Shown: positions 45,218 to 53,854 of the stretch, piece by piece
How positions within the stretch are numbered: position 1 is the first letter of the stretch
How the letters are laid out: each line of letters begins with the position of its first letter
Assembly (NCBI GenBank): GCA_023404095.1
Contig: JAEYDD010000062.1
Coordinates: 1 to 64,000, forward strand
Direction: 5' to 3'
Length of the DNA stretch: 64,000 bases
Source: Pseudomonadota bacterium
GTDB taxonomy: Bacteria > Pseudomonadota > Alphaproteobacteria > Rhizobiales > Rhizobiaceae
The notes under the pieces: model-generated
Told to the model about the DNA's origin: nothing
Databases searched by the model: none
Seen by the model: the letters and a program-made list of their open reading frames with translations, nothing else
Translations under genes and position numbers: made by a program

Positions 45218-46414
45218 TCACCGTGCCGGCAGGCGCGGGAGGAAGACTGTCAGGATGCCGAGCAGCGGCATGTAGGAGCAGATGCGGTAGACGAAGTCGA
45301 TGCCATGGGTGTCGGCGAAGACGCCAAGCGCTGCCGCGCCAAGGCCGCCCGCGCCGAAGGCGAAGCCGAAGAAGACGCCGGCGATCAGCCCGACCCGGCC
45401 CGGTACCAGCTCCTGTGCGAAGACGACGATAGCCGAAAAGGCGGAGGAGAAGATCAGTCCGATCAACACCGTCAGCACGCCCGTCCAGAAGAGGTTGGCA
45501 TAGGGCATGATGAGCGCGAAGGGGATGACGCCCAGAATGGAGAACCAGATGACGAAGCGCGCACCAAATCGGTCGCCGATCGGTCCGCCGAGGAAGACGC
45601 CGGCTGCGGATGCGCCGAGAAAGAGGAAGAGCATCAGCTGGGCTTCCTGCACCGAAAGGCCGAAGCGTCCGATCGTGTAGAAGGTGAAATAGCTTCCGAT
45701 CGAGGACAGATAGACGTTCTTCGTTGTCGTCAGCAGGACGAGCACGGCGAGCGCCCAGGCGACACGGCCCCTTGGCAGCGGTAGTTCACGGCTGACGGGA
45801 GGGCGGCTTGCCATGCGCAGGCGCTCTTCGGCGTACCAGCGGCCGACCCAGGTCAGGATGACCATGCCGAGCATGGCTGCGACGGAGAACCAGGCAACGC
45901 TCGTCTGGCCGAAGGGCAGCACGACGAAGGCCGCAAGCAGCGGGCCGAGCGCCGTCCCTGCATTGCCGCCCACCTGGAACATGGATTGCGCCAGCCCGTG
46001 GCGGCCGCCGGAGGCGGCGCGGGCGATGCGCGAGGATTCCGGGTGGAACACCGCCGAGCCGAAGCCGATCAGGCAGGCGCCGAGCACGAGCACGGGGAAG
46101 GAATGCGCATAGGCGAGGAAGAACAGCCCGAAGAAGGTGCTGCCCATGCCGAGCGGAAGCGAGAAGGGCATCGGCCAGCGGTCCGTCACCATGCCCACCA
46201 CCGGCTGCAGCAGCGACGCCGTCACCTGGAACGCCATGGTCAGCAGGCCGATCTGGACGAAGTCGAGCGAATAGTTGTCCTTCAGCAGCGGATAGAGCGA
46301 CGTCAGCAGCGACTGCATGATGTCGTTCAGCATGTGGCAGACGCTGACGGCGACAATGATGGAAAAACTGGTTCGCGCGACATGAGCCTGCGCGACGGGA
46401 ACGGCCGTCGACAT
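45218..46414 (-). CDS. MFS transporter, fosmidomycin-resistance (Fsr) type
   Basis: 398 residues with about 12 membrane segments. The N-terminal SVCHMLNDIMQSLLTSLYPLLKDNYSLDFVQIGLLTMAFQVTASLLQPVVG is the Fsr signature, and the loop VFHPESSRIARAASGGRHGLAQSMFQVGGNAGTALGPLL is also typical. Such proteins export fosmidomycin and other compounds; the natural substrate is unknown. It is divergent from an AraC regulator with 117 bases between starts, a common regulator-pump layout. Confidence 0.9.
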   Translation of the reverse strand: MSTAVPVAQAHVARTSFSIIVAVSVCHMLNDIMQSLLTSLYPLLKDNYSLDFVQIGLLTMAFQVTASLLQPVVGMVTDRWPMPFSLPLGMGSTFFGLFFLAYAHSFPVLVLGACLIGFGSAVFHPESSRIARAASGGRHGLAQSMFQVGGNAGTALGPLLAAFVVLPFGQTSVAWFSVAAMLGMVILTWVGRWYAEERLRMASRPPVSRELPLPRGRVAWALAVLVLLTTTKNVYLSSIGSYFTFYTIGRFGLSVQEAQLMLFLFLGASAAGVFLGGPIGDRFGARFVIWFSILGVIPFALIMPYANLFWTGVLTVLIGLIFSSAFSAIVVFAQELVPGRVGLIAGVFFGFAFGAGGLGAAALGVFADTHGIDFVYRICSYMPLLGILTVFLPRLPAR

Positions 46415-46531
46415 CGAATCCTCGGTCCTTATTCAGATTTGTTTTTTGTGTTTCCTCAAGCCTCCCATAGCGTGATTGCGCGCGGCCTGCTTTTGTGCTC
46501 TGGTCCAATTCTTTCGAGAGTGGGCCAAAAC

Positions 46532-47356
46532 ATGCAGAAGCTCGACCCGAAATTGCTGTCGACCCTGAATGACGACCATTTACGCAATCTGTCGTGGATG
46601 GAGCAGTCCAATGCCGACGTGCTGGTTCACAGCAACGAGATTCCGCATGGTTATGTGGTGCCGGTGCACAGCCACCGCCGCACGCAGCTGCTCTGCGTCT
46701 TTGCCGGTGTGGTGCTCGTCGCTACCGCGCGGGGGCGCTGGATGATCCCGCCCGGACACGCGCTGCTGATCCCGCGCGGTCTGGAACATTCTGTGGAAAT
46801 GTATAGCGATGTCAGCATGCGCTCGGTCTACATTCTCTCTTCACGAGGCCGGGCCGAGGCGTCGGCTCCGGTCGTGCTGGAGGTCAGCGCGCTTGCCCAT
46901 CATCTCCTCGCCGATGCCATCCGGCTCAAGGACGAGGAGGGGGATGGTCGCCGCGAGGATCTGGTGATGGCGCTGCTTCTGGACGAGATCGAAAGGCTCA
47001 CCGAGCAGCCGCTAGGCCTGCCCTTTCCCGCCAGCGGGCGGCTTGCGGCACTTTGTCGGGATTTCATCGAGCGCCCGGTGCCGGGGGCGAAGATCGATGA
47101 CTGGGCCAGGCGGCTCAACATGAGCCGGCGCTCGTTCACCCGGCTCTTCCGGGAGGAGACCGGCGTCAGCTTCGCCACCTGGCGACAGCAGGCCTGCATC
47201 TTCGCCTGCATGCCCCGCCTGGCAAACGGCGAAGCGGTGACGACGGTGGCGATCGACGCCGGCTATGAGAGCGTTCCAGCCTTCATCACCATGTTCAAGC
47301 GGATGCTCGGTGCATCCCCGCGAACCTATTTTACCGCCCGCCAGGCCGCGGTCTGA
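46532..47356 (+). CDS. AraC-family regulator with cupin sensor, beside the MFS pump
   Basis: 274 residues. N-terminal cupin: GYVVPVHSHRRTQLLCVFAGVVLVATARGRWMIPPGHALLIPRGLEHSVEM. C-terminal HTH pair: IDDWARRLNMSRRSFTRLFREETGVSFATWRQQA and AVTTVAIDAGYESVPAFITMFKRMLGASPRTYF. Divergent from the Fsr-like pump gene, its probable target. The intervening DNA has TGGTCCA (46500-46506) and TGGGCCA as possible half sites. cobF begins 133 bases downstream on the same strand; co-transcription is not excluded. Confidence 0.92.
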   Translation: MQKLDPKLLSTLNDDHLRNLSWMEQSNADVLVHSNEIPHGYVVPVHSHRRTQLLCVFAGVVLVATARGRWMIPPGHALLIPRGLEHSVEMYSDVSMRSVYILSSRGRAEASAPVVLEVSALAHHLLADAIRLKDEEGDGRREDLVMALLLDEIERLTEQPLGLPFPASGRLAALCRDFIERPVPGAKIDDWARRLNMSRRSFTRLFREETGVSFATWRQQACIFACMPRLANGEAVTTVAIDAGYESVPAFITMFKRMLGASPRTYFTARQAAV

Positions 47357-47489
47357 GACCCTTCGTCTCAAAAAGACAGGCCGACGACGCCCACAGGGCA
47401 CTGTTCTTGGCCGACCTTTGAGATTAGGAAGAAGCTGCGGGACCCAAGCCGGGCCGCAACCGGGAGCGCTGGCCGCACGGGGAGTGAGC

Positions 47490-48272
47490 GTGTCGAGAAC
47501 AATTCTGATCATCGGGATAGGCGCAGGCAATCCCGAGCACATGACCGTTCAGGCGATCAACGCGCTGAACCGCGCCGACGTGCTGCTCATCCCGACGAAG
47601 GGCGAGGAGAAGGCCTTCCTTGCCGACATGCGCCGCGATATCTGCGAACGCTACCTGACGAACGCAACCACCCGCATCCACGAGTACGCCGTGCCGAAGC
47701 GCCGCACAGACGGCAGCTATGACGGCGGCGTCAACGACTGGCACCATGCAATCGCGGGGATCTACGAAGAGGCGATCCTCGCGCGATCCGGGCCGGACGA
47801 GACGATCGGGCTGCTCGTCTGGGGCGATCCGATGCTCTACGACAGCACGATCCGCATCGTCGAGCACGTTCGCGCCGCCGGGCGCTTCGATTTCAAGCTC
47901 GAGGTCATCCCGGGAATCACCAGCATCCAGGCGCTCTGTGCCAGCCGCAAGATGGCGCTCAACCGCATCGGCCTGCCGGTGCAGATCACGACGGGGCGGC
48001 GGCTGTCCGAAGGCTGGCCAGAGGGAACGGGCGATATCGTCGTCATGCTCGACGGTGTCGAGGCGTTCCGCACGGTGCAGGATCGCGACGCGGAAATCCA
48101 TTGGGGCGCCTATCTCGGCACGCCGCTGGAGGTGACGATTTCCGGCCGCCTCGAAGAGGTCGCCGAGACGATTTCAGAAACCCGCACCCGCGCACGGCAG
48201 GAAAACGGCTGGATCATGGACACCTACCTGATCCGCCGCCGCGACGGGCAAGAGCCGGAGGGCGGGACGTGA
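47490..48272 (+). CDS. cobF: Precorrin-6A synthase (deacetylating)
   Basis: 260 residues. SAM-dependent C1 methyltransferase of the aerobic corrin pathway, which also drives loss of acetate. Motifs: ILIIGIGAGNPEHMTVQAINALNRADVLLIPTKGEEK, GLLVWGDPMLYDSTIRIVE, VIPGITSIQALCASRKMALNRIGLPVQITTGRR. Length matches Pseudomonas denitrificans CobF. Start is GTG 47490 with GGGGAG just upstream. First of the cobFGHIJ run; neighbours overlap by 4 bases, so translation is coupled. No cobalamin riboswitch motif was found in the 133-base leader. Confidence 0.95.
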   Translation: MSRTILIIGIGAGNPEHMTVQAINALNRADVLLIPTKGEEKAFLADMRRDICERYLTNATTRIHEYAVPKRRTDGSYDGGVNDWHHAIAGIYEEAILARSGPDETIGLLVWGDPMLYDSTIRIVEHVRAAGRFDFKLEVIPGITSIQALCASRKMALNRIGLPVQITTGRRLSEGWPEGTGDIVVMLDGVEAFRTVQDRDAEIHWGAYLGTPLEVTISGRLEEVAETISETRTRARQENGWIMDTYLIRRRDGQEPEGGT

Positions 48273-49657
48273 GCCCCGGCCCGCAGCGGACCGAAAATGC
48301 GCCGGCGCAACCACAGGCTGCTCATGCGTCCCTGCGGCGCGGCGCCTGCCCATCGCTGGCAGCGCCCATGCAGACGGGTGACGGACTGCTGGTGCGGCTT
48401 CGGCCGAAGCGTCCGGGCCTGCCGCCGTCGGACTATGTCCTGCTCGCACAACTTGCCGCAAAGCATGGAAATGGCCTTTTGGAAGTGACCGCGCGCGGCA
48501 ACCTTCAGATCCGCGGACTGCGAGGCGAGACCGTTCCGCGCCTTGCCGCGGCGCTGGTCGCAAGGGGGATCGATCTCCATCGCGGCGTCGCGGTCGAGAC
48601 CCCGGCGCTTGCCGGCCTTGACTCGCAAGAGATCGCCGATGGGACGCCGCTTGCGGCTGAGATACGGGATTCGCTCGGCGGGCCGCTCTCCATGCTCCGG
48701 TTGGCGCCGAAGCTCTCGATCGTCGTCGATGGCGGCGGGCGGTTGAACCTTGCCGACATGGTGGCGGATATCCGGCTGGATGCGCTGCGTGGCGGAGAGA
48801 GCCTGTTCTGGCGGATTTCCGTCGGGGGGGATGCCCGCGCCGCCCGCGCCGTTGCGACCGTCGCGGATGCAGATGCGCTTGCTGCACTCACGATCATCCT
48901 GAAGGCACTTGATGCCGCCGGTCCCGCGGCGCGCGGGCGCAATCTCGACATCGAGAGGCTGAAGGACGCGCTTGCGCCGATGGAAACCGAGGGGCGTCCA
49001 GGAACGCCGCCATCGCCATCGCCGTCGCCGATCGGCAGACATGAAATCGGCATGCGCCGGGTGCTCGGCATCGGCCTTCCCTATGGCGCAGCCGATGCTG
49101 CCTCGCTCCAATCCCTCATGCGCGGGCTTTCCGGCCTCGGGGTGACGGAAATCCGGCTGTCGCCGCGTCGCGCGCTGCTGGCGCTCGGCCTTTCCGAAGA
49201 CAAGGTCGAGGCAGCTGCGGTTCTGGCGGAGGAACTGGGATTCTGGACACGGGCCGATACGCCCGGCAATGCGATTGCCGTCTGTGCAGGTTCGGCCGGC
49301 TGCGCGTCGGGAAGCTTCGATACCAGGGCGGTGGCGGATCTGTTGACGGCGTCCGCGCCGGACCTGCTGGACGGCTCGATGACCATCCACATTTCCGGCT
49401 GCCCGAAGGGGTGTGCGCATCCTCGTGCTGCCGGCCTGGCCCTCTGCGGCCGAGCGGAGGGCGTCGGTCTCGTTCTCGGTGGACTTGCCGGGGATACAGC
49501 ACTGGCGACGCTTACGGCGTCGGCCGTTGGCAGCGTCATGAAAAATCTCGCGGCAAAGGTCCGCGAACGGAGATCAACGGGGGAGACGGCGCATCGAACG
49601 ATCGAGAGGCTTGGAGCCGATGCGATCCTCGACGTCGTCCATCAAGGCAGGCAATGA
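48269..49657 (+). CDS. cobG: Precorrin-3B synthase (oxygen-dependent)
   Basis: 462 residues. Fe-S/monooxygenase of the aerobic route, the step that marks it as oxygen dependent. Sulfite/nitrite reductase-like halves repeat; the 4Fe-4S Cys are at 339 and 345 (VCAGSAGCASG) and 378 and 382 (SGCPKGCAHPRAA). Start GTG 48269 overlaps the cobF stop (GTGA) with GGAGGG before it. Proline-rich PSPSPSP insert near 252 is a small local oddity. Confidence 0.93.
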   Translation: MSPGPQRTENAPAQPQAAHASLRRGACPSLAAPMQTGDGLLVRLRPKRPGLPPSDYVLLAQLAAKHGNGLLEVTARGNLQIRGLRGETVPRLAAALVARGIDLHRGVAVETPALAGLDSQEIADGTPLAAEIRDSLGGPLSMLRLAPKLSIVVDGGGRLNLADMVADIRLDALRGGESLFWRISVGGDARAARAVATVADADALAALTIILKALDAAGPAARGRNLDIERLKDALAPMETEGRPGTPPSPSPSPIGRHEIGMRRVLGIGLPYGAADAASLQSLMRGLSGLGVTEIRLSPRRALLALGLSEDKVEAAAVLAEELGFWTRADTPGNAIAVCAGSAGCASGSFDTRAVADLLTASAPDLLDGSMTIHISGCPKGCAHPRAAGLALCGRAEGVGLVLGGLAGDTALATLTASAVGSVMKNLAAKVRERRSTGETAHRTIERLGADAILDVVHQGRQ

Positions 49658-50286
49658 CAGGCTACGACTATATCAAGGATGGCAACGCCATCTATGAAAG
49701 ATCCTTCGCGATCATTCGCGCCGAGGCGGATCTCGCCCGCTTCTCCGAGGAAGAGGCGGATGTCGCGGTGCGCATGATCCATGCCTGCGGGCTGGTGGAG
49801 GCGGCGGCGCACATCGAGTTTTCGCCCGGCTTCGTTTCTGCCGGGCGGGCGGCGCTGCGGTCGGGCGCGCCGATCTTCTGCGACGCCGAGATGGTGGCAC
49901 GCGGGGTGACGGCCGCTCGGCTGCCGGCGGAAAACGAGGTGATCTGCACCTTGCGCGATCCCCGCACGCCTGCGCTTGCAAGCGAGATCGGCAATTCGCG
50001 CTCGGCGGCGGCCATCCGGCTCTGGCTCGAGCGCATGGCGGGTTCCGTCGTGGCGATCGGCAACGCGCCGACGGCCCTGTTTTACCTGTTGGAACTGCTG
50101 CGCGACGGCGCGCCGAAGCCGGCTGCCATCCTCGGCATGCCGGTCGGCTTCGTCGGTGCGGCAGAATCCAAGGACGCGCTGGCGGAAAACGCCTACGGCG
50201 TCCCGTTTGCGATCGTTCGCGGCCGCATGGGCGGCAGCGCCATGACGGCCGCCGCACTCAATTCTCTGGCGAGGGCGGGCCTATGA
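49654..50286 (+). CDS. cobH: Precorrin-8X methylmutase
   Basis: 210 residues, the family length. It moves the C-11 methyl to C-12, giving hydrogenobyrinate. Catalytic His43 lies in VRMIHACGLVEAAAHIEF; downstream are IFCDAEMVARGV, EIGNSRSAAAI, AIGNAPTALFYLLELL and MPVGFVGAAESKDAL. ATG 49654 overlaps the cobG stop (ATGA). Confidence 0.96.
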   Translation: MTGYDYIKDGNAIYERSFAIIRAEADLARFSEEEADVAVRMIHACGLVEAAAHIEFSPGFVSAGRAALRSGAPIFCDAEMVARGVTAARLPAENEVICTLRDPRTPALASEIGNSRSAAAIRLWLERMAGSVVAIGNAPTALFYLLELLRDGAPKPAAILGMPVGFVGAAESKDALAENAYGVPFAIVRGRMGGSAMTAAALNSLARAGL

Positions 50287-51020
50287 GCAATGTTCGTGTG
50301 GGACGTCTCTTCGGTGTGGGAACGGGGCCGGGCGATCCGGAGCTTTTGACGCTGAAGGCCGTGCGCGCGATCGGCGAGGCCGACGTGCTCGCCTTCTTCG
50401 CCAAGGCGGGCCGCTCGGGCAACGGCCGGGCGATCGTGGAAGGCCTGTTGAAGCCGGGCATGGTCGAACTGCCGCTGTACTATCCTGTCACCACCGAGAT
50501 CCACAAGGATCACGACGACTACAAGAGCCAGATCACGTCGTTCTACGACGCCTCGGCGGCTGCCGTCGCGGCACATCTGGAAGCAGGCCGCACCGTTGCC
50601 ATCCTCTCCGAGGGCGACCCGATGTTCTACGGCTCCTACATGCATCTGCATGTCCGGCTCGCGGACCGCTTCCCGACGGAGGTGATCCCCGGCATCACGG
50701 CCATGTCGGGCTGCTGGTCGCTCTCCGGGCTTCCGATCGTACAGGGCGACGACGTGCTGTCGGTGCTTCCCGGAACGATGGTCGAGGACGAGATGTCGCG
50801 CCGGCTGGCCGATACGCAGGCCGCGGTCATCATGAAGGTCGGGCGCAACCTGCCGAAGATCCGCCGGGCGCTGTCGGCGGCGGGCCGGCTCGTCGAAGCC
50901 ATCTATGTCGAGCGCGGCACCATGCCGGAAAGCCGGGCCGTCCGTCTTTCCGAGAAGCTCGACGACAGTGCGCCCTATTTCTCGCTGGTGCTCGTTCCCG
51001 GCTGGAGCGGCAGGCAATGA
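50283..51020 (+). CDS. cobI: Precorrin-2 C20-methyltransferase
   Basis: 245 residues. SAM methyltransferase that makes precorrin-3A. Motifs: LFGVGTGPGDPELLTLKAVRAIGEADVLAFF, LSEGDPMFYGSYMHL and VIPGITAMSGCWSLSGLPI. Its ATG overlaps the cobH stop (ATGA) and its stop overlaps cobJ, continuing the coupled run. Confidence 0.96.
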   Translation: MSNVRVGRLFGVGTGPGDPELLTLKAVRAIGEADVLAFFAKAGRSGNGRAIVEGLLKPGMVELPLYYPVTTEIHKDHDDYKSQITSFYDASAAAVAAHLEAGRTVAILSEGDPMFYGSYMHLHVRLADRFPTEVIPGITAMSGCWSLSGLPIVQGDDVLSVLPGTMVEDEMSRRLADTQAAVIMKVGRNLPKIRRALSAAGRLVEAIYVERGTMPESRAVRLSEKLDDSAPYFSLVLVPGWSGRQ

Positions 51021-51781
51021 CCGGAAGGCTTTATGTGATCGGTACAGGCCCTGGCAACCCGGATCAGATGACACCGGAGGCCGTCCGCGCTGTCGCGGAT
51101 TCGGACGAATTTTTCGGCTACTTTCCCTATATCGACCGCCTTTCGCTGCGGCCGGACCAGAAGAAGGTCGCGTCCGACAACCGCGAGGAGCTCGATCGGG
51201 CGCAGACAGCGCTGAAGCGCGCGGCCGAGGGCGTGAACGTGTGCGTGGTCTCCGGGGGCGACCCGGGCGTCTTTGCCATGGCCGCTGCAGTCTGCGAGGC
51301 GATCGATGCAGGCCCTGCCGAATGGCGGGGGATCGAGCTCGTGGTCGTGCCGGGCGTGACTGCGATGCTTGCCGTCGCCGCCCGGATCGGTGCGCCGCTC
51401 GGACACGATTTCTGCGCGATCTCGCTGTCGGACAACCTCAAGCCCTGGCCGGTAATCGAAAAGCGGTTGCGTCTCGTGGCCGAAGCGGGGCTTGTCATGG
51501 CCTTCTACAACCCGATCAGCAAGGCCAGGCCGTGGCAGCTCGGCAAGGCATTCGAGATCCTGCGCGAGGTCCTGCCGCCGCAGACCCCTGTCGTCTTCGG
51601 TCGCGCCGCAGGCCGGCCGGACGAGCGCATGCTGGTCATGCCGCTCGGGGAGGCGGACGCGGAACGGGCAGACATGGCGACATGCGTCATCATCGGTTCG
51701 CCGCAGACGCGGGTGATCGCCCGCGAGGGGCGACCCGATCTCGTCTACACGCCGCGTTTCTTGCCGGCGGAGGCGACATGA
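51017..51781 (+). CDS. cobJ: Precorrin-3B C17-methyltransferase
   Basis: 254 residues. Methylates C-17 with ring contraction, giving precorrin-4. Motifs: LYVIGTGPGNPDQMTPEAVRAVADSDEFFGYFPYIDRL, VVSGGDPGVFAMAAAVCEAI, VVPGVTAMLAVAARIGAPLGHDFCAISLSDNLKPW and FYNPISKARPWQL. Overlaps cobI by four bases. Its last 37 bases overlap the 3' end of cobK on the opposite strand. Confidence 0.96.
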   Translation: MTGRLYVIGTGPGNPDQMTPEAVRAVADSDEFFGYFPYIDRLSLRPDQKKVASDNREELDRAQTALKRAAEGVNVCVVSGGDPGVFAMAAAVCEAIDAGPAEWRGIELVVVPGVTAMLAVAARIGAPLGHDFCAISLSDNLKPWPVIEKRLRLVAEAGLVMAFYNPISKARPWQLGKAFEILREVLPPQTPVVFGRAAGRPDERMLVMPLGEADAERADMATCVIIGSPQTRVIAREGRPDLVYTPRFLPAEAT

Positions 51782-52506
51782 TCAACCAGCGCCAACGCCG
51801 CGTCCACCGTTTCAGCCGTCGGGACATTATCGCTCCCGGTGCGTTCGACCATGATGACCGGCAGGCCGAGTATGCGGGCTGCGGCGATCTTGGCGTAGGT
51901 GGCCTCGCCGCCGCTGTTCTTGGAGACGATCGCGTCGATGCGGTGATGGCGCAGGAGTTCGATTTCGTTTTCGACGGCAAAGGGGCCGCGGGCGAGGATG
52001 TAGGTCGCATCCGGCACCGTCAGCGGCGGCTCGACGGGATCGACGCTGCGGACGAGGTAGCTGTGATGGGCGGCTGCGTTGAAGTGATGGGCCTCCTGTC
52101 GGCCGATCGCCAGAAAGACGCGGCGCGGTTCGGCGCCGAGCGCTGTGACGGCTTCGGTAAGCGTGCGTACGCCCAGCCAGAGGTCGCCCTCGACCTGATG
52201 CCAGCCGGCACGCTGCAGGCGGATGACGGGCGTATCCGACATCGCTGCCGCGCCCTCGGCATTGGCGGAAATCTGGCGGGCGAAGGGGTGGGTCGCGTCG
52301 ACCAGGAGATCGATGCGGTTGAGGCGGAGATAATCGCAAAGGCCTTGAACGCCGCCGAATCCGCCAGTGCGGGTCGGAACCGGCTGCGGTGCGGGATCGA
52401 GCGTGCGGCCGGCGAGCGACAGCGTCACTTGGAGGGTGTCGCGCCGCGCCAGTCGCTCCGCCAGTTCGCGGGCTTCCGCCGTCCCGCCCAGAATGAGGAT
52501 GCGCAT
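51745..52506 (-). CDS. cobK: Precorrin-6A reductase
   Basis: 253 residues. NADPH-dependent reduction of precorrin-6A to 6B. Motifs: ILILGGTAEARELAERLARRDTL, LLVDATHPFARQISANA, VFLAIGRQEAHHF, VSKNSGGEATYAKIAAARILGLPVIMVER. It is antisense inside an otherwise plus-strand cob run: its 3' end overlaps cobJ by 37 bases and its ATG overlaps the start of cobL. The promoter must therefore lie inside cobL. The ATG at 52506 matches known CobK N-termini; the longer open frame is a shadow of cobL. Confidence 0.94.
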   Translation of the reverse strand: MRILILGGTAEARELAERLARRDTLQVTLSLAGRTLDPAPQPVPTRTGGFGGVQGLCDYLRLNRIDLLVDATHPFARQISANAEGAAAMSDTPVIRLQRAGWHQVEGDLWLGVRTLTEAVTALGAEPRRVFLAIGRQEAHHFNAAAHHSYLVRSVDPVEPPLTVPDATYILARGPFAVENEIELLRHHRIDAIVSKNSGGEATYAKIAAARILGLPVIMVERTGSDNVPTAETVDAALALVDHVASAGKKRGV

Positions 52507-53755
52507 CGTGTCCACGCCTGATCCGTCCGTCTCGTTCGCCGTCTCCGCACCCTGGCTCACCATCGTCGGGATTGGCGAGGATGGTCTAGCTGGTCTTTCC
52601 GACGCGGCCAAGGCGGCAATTGCACGGGCCGAGATCGTCTTCGGCGGGGCACGGCATCTGGAGCTTGCGGCGGATGTGATCGCTGGCGAAGGCAGGACGT
52701 GGCTGAGCCCGTTCGAGCGCTCCGTCGAAGCGGTCGTTGCCGCCCGGGGGCGGCCGGTCGCGGTGCTCGCCTCGGGCGATCCGTTCTTCTTCGGCGTCGG
52801 CGTGACGCTGTCACGGAAAATCGAACGCGCCGAAATGACGGTGCTGCCTGCCCCCTCAGCCTTCAGCCTTGCGGCGTCCCGTATGGGGTGGGCGCTGCAG
52901 GATGTCGCCTGCCTTTCGCTGCATGGCCGGCCGATCGACCTCATCCGTCCGCACCTGCATCCGGGCATGCGCATCCTGGCGCTCACGTCCGACAGCGACG
53001 GCCCGCGCGCGCTTGCCGCGCTGCTAGCCGAAGGCGGCTTCGGCGCATCGCGACTGACGGTGCTGGAAGCGCTCGGCGGTCCGCGCGAGCGGGTCAGTTC
53101 GCACCTCGCAAACCGTCCGGAGTTCGGCGAAATCGACATGCTGAACGTCTGCGCCTTCGAGGTGGAAGCCGAGCCGGGCGCGCGCGTCCTGCCTTACACG
53201 GCCGGTCTCGACGATGGGCTTTTCGAGCATGACGGGCAGATCACCAAGCGTGAAGTGCGCGCGCTGACGCTTTCGGCACTGGCGCCGCGGCACGGTGAGC
53301 TTTTGTGGGATATCGGTGCGGGTTCCGGATCGATCGGGATCGAATGGATGCTCGCCGAACCCTCGCTGCGCGCAATCGCGATCGAAGCGGTGCCGGAGCG
53401 GGCGGCGCGTATCCGCAGGAATGCCGCCCGTTTCGGCGTCCCGGGCCTGTCGGTTACAGAGGGCACCGCACCTGCGGCCGTGGTCGGTCTGCCAGCTCCC
53501 GACGCGATCTTCATCGGCGGCGGGGGCAGCGAGGACGGGGTGTTCGACGCTGCGGTGACGGCGTTGAAGCCGGGCGGGCGGCTGGTTGCCAATGCCGTGA
53601 CGACGGAGATGGAAGCGGTGCTGCTGGGCGCCCATGCGCAACGAGGCGGCTCGCTGATCCGGATCGACATCGCGCGCGCAGCTCCGGTGGGGCAGATGAC
53701 GGGCTGGCGGCCGGCCATGCCGGTGACCCAGTGGAGCTGGGTGAAGCCGAAATGA
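52499..53755 (+). CDS. cobL: Precorrin-6Y C5,15-methyltransferase (decarboxylating)
   Basis: About 418 residues. Two domains: N-terminal CobE-like tetrapyrrole methylase (WLTIVGIGEDGLAGLSDAAKAAI, VLASGDPFFFGVGVTL, LPAPSAFSLAASRMGWALQDVACLSLHGRP) and C-terminal CobT-type SAM methyltransferase/decarboxylase (ALAPRHGELLWDIGAGSGSIGIEWML, PDAIFIGGGGSEDG). Methylates C-5 and C-15 and decarboxylates the C-12 side chain. Start is ambiguous (ATG 52493, ATG 52499, GTG 52508); all overlap or abut the cobK start codon. Confidence 0.94.
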   Translation: MRIVSTPDPSVSFAVSAPWLTIVGIGEDGLAGLSDAAKAAIARAEIVFGGARHLELAADVIAGEGRTWLSPFERSVEAVVAARGRPVAVLASGDPFFFGVGVTLSRKIERAEMTVLPAPSAFSLAASRMGWALQDVACLSLHGRPIDLIRPHLHPGMRILALTSDSDGPRALAALLAEGGFGASRLTVLEALGGPRERVSSHLANRPEFGEIDMLNVCAFEVEAEPGARVLPYTAGLDDGLFEHDGQITKREVRALTLSALAPRHGELLWDIGAGSGSIGIEWMLAEPSLRAIAIEAVPERAARIRRNAARFGVPGLSVTEGTAPAAVVGLPAPDAIFIGGGGSEDGVFDAAVTALKPGGRLVANAVTTEMEAVLLGAHAQRGGSLIRIDIARAAPVGQMTGWRPAMPVTQWSWVKPK

Positions 53756-53841
53756 TGCGACCGAAGGCAGCCGAAGTCCGGCCGGTACGGCGAAATCGCC
53801 GCTTCGGTTCCATGATTTGGCCCGCCATGCGGGAATATTGA
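53752..53841 (+). CDS. Possible 29-residue basic peptide between cobL and cobM
   Basis: An ORF whose ATG overlaps the cobL stop in the ATGA pattern used throughout this operon. It has 29 codons, several Arg (VRPVRRNRRF), and ends 13 bases before the cobM start. No ribosome site of its own and no known family. It may be only spacer. Confidence 0.2.
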   Translation: MMRPKAAEVRPVRRNRRFGSMIWPAMREY

Positions 53842-53854
53842 GGAAAGAGACAGA

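Noticed and set aside
47357..47489. Possible cobalamin riboswitch ahead of cobF
   Set aside because: None of the conserved elements (B12 box, GCCACTG, GGGAA) is present; only a weak six-pair hairpin (TGAGAC/GTCTCA) follows the AraC stop.
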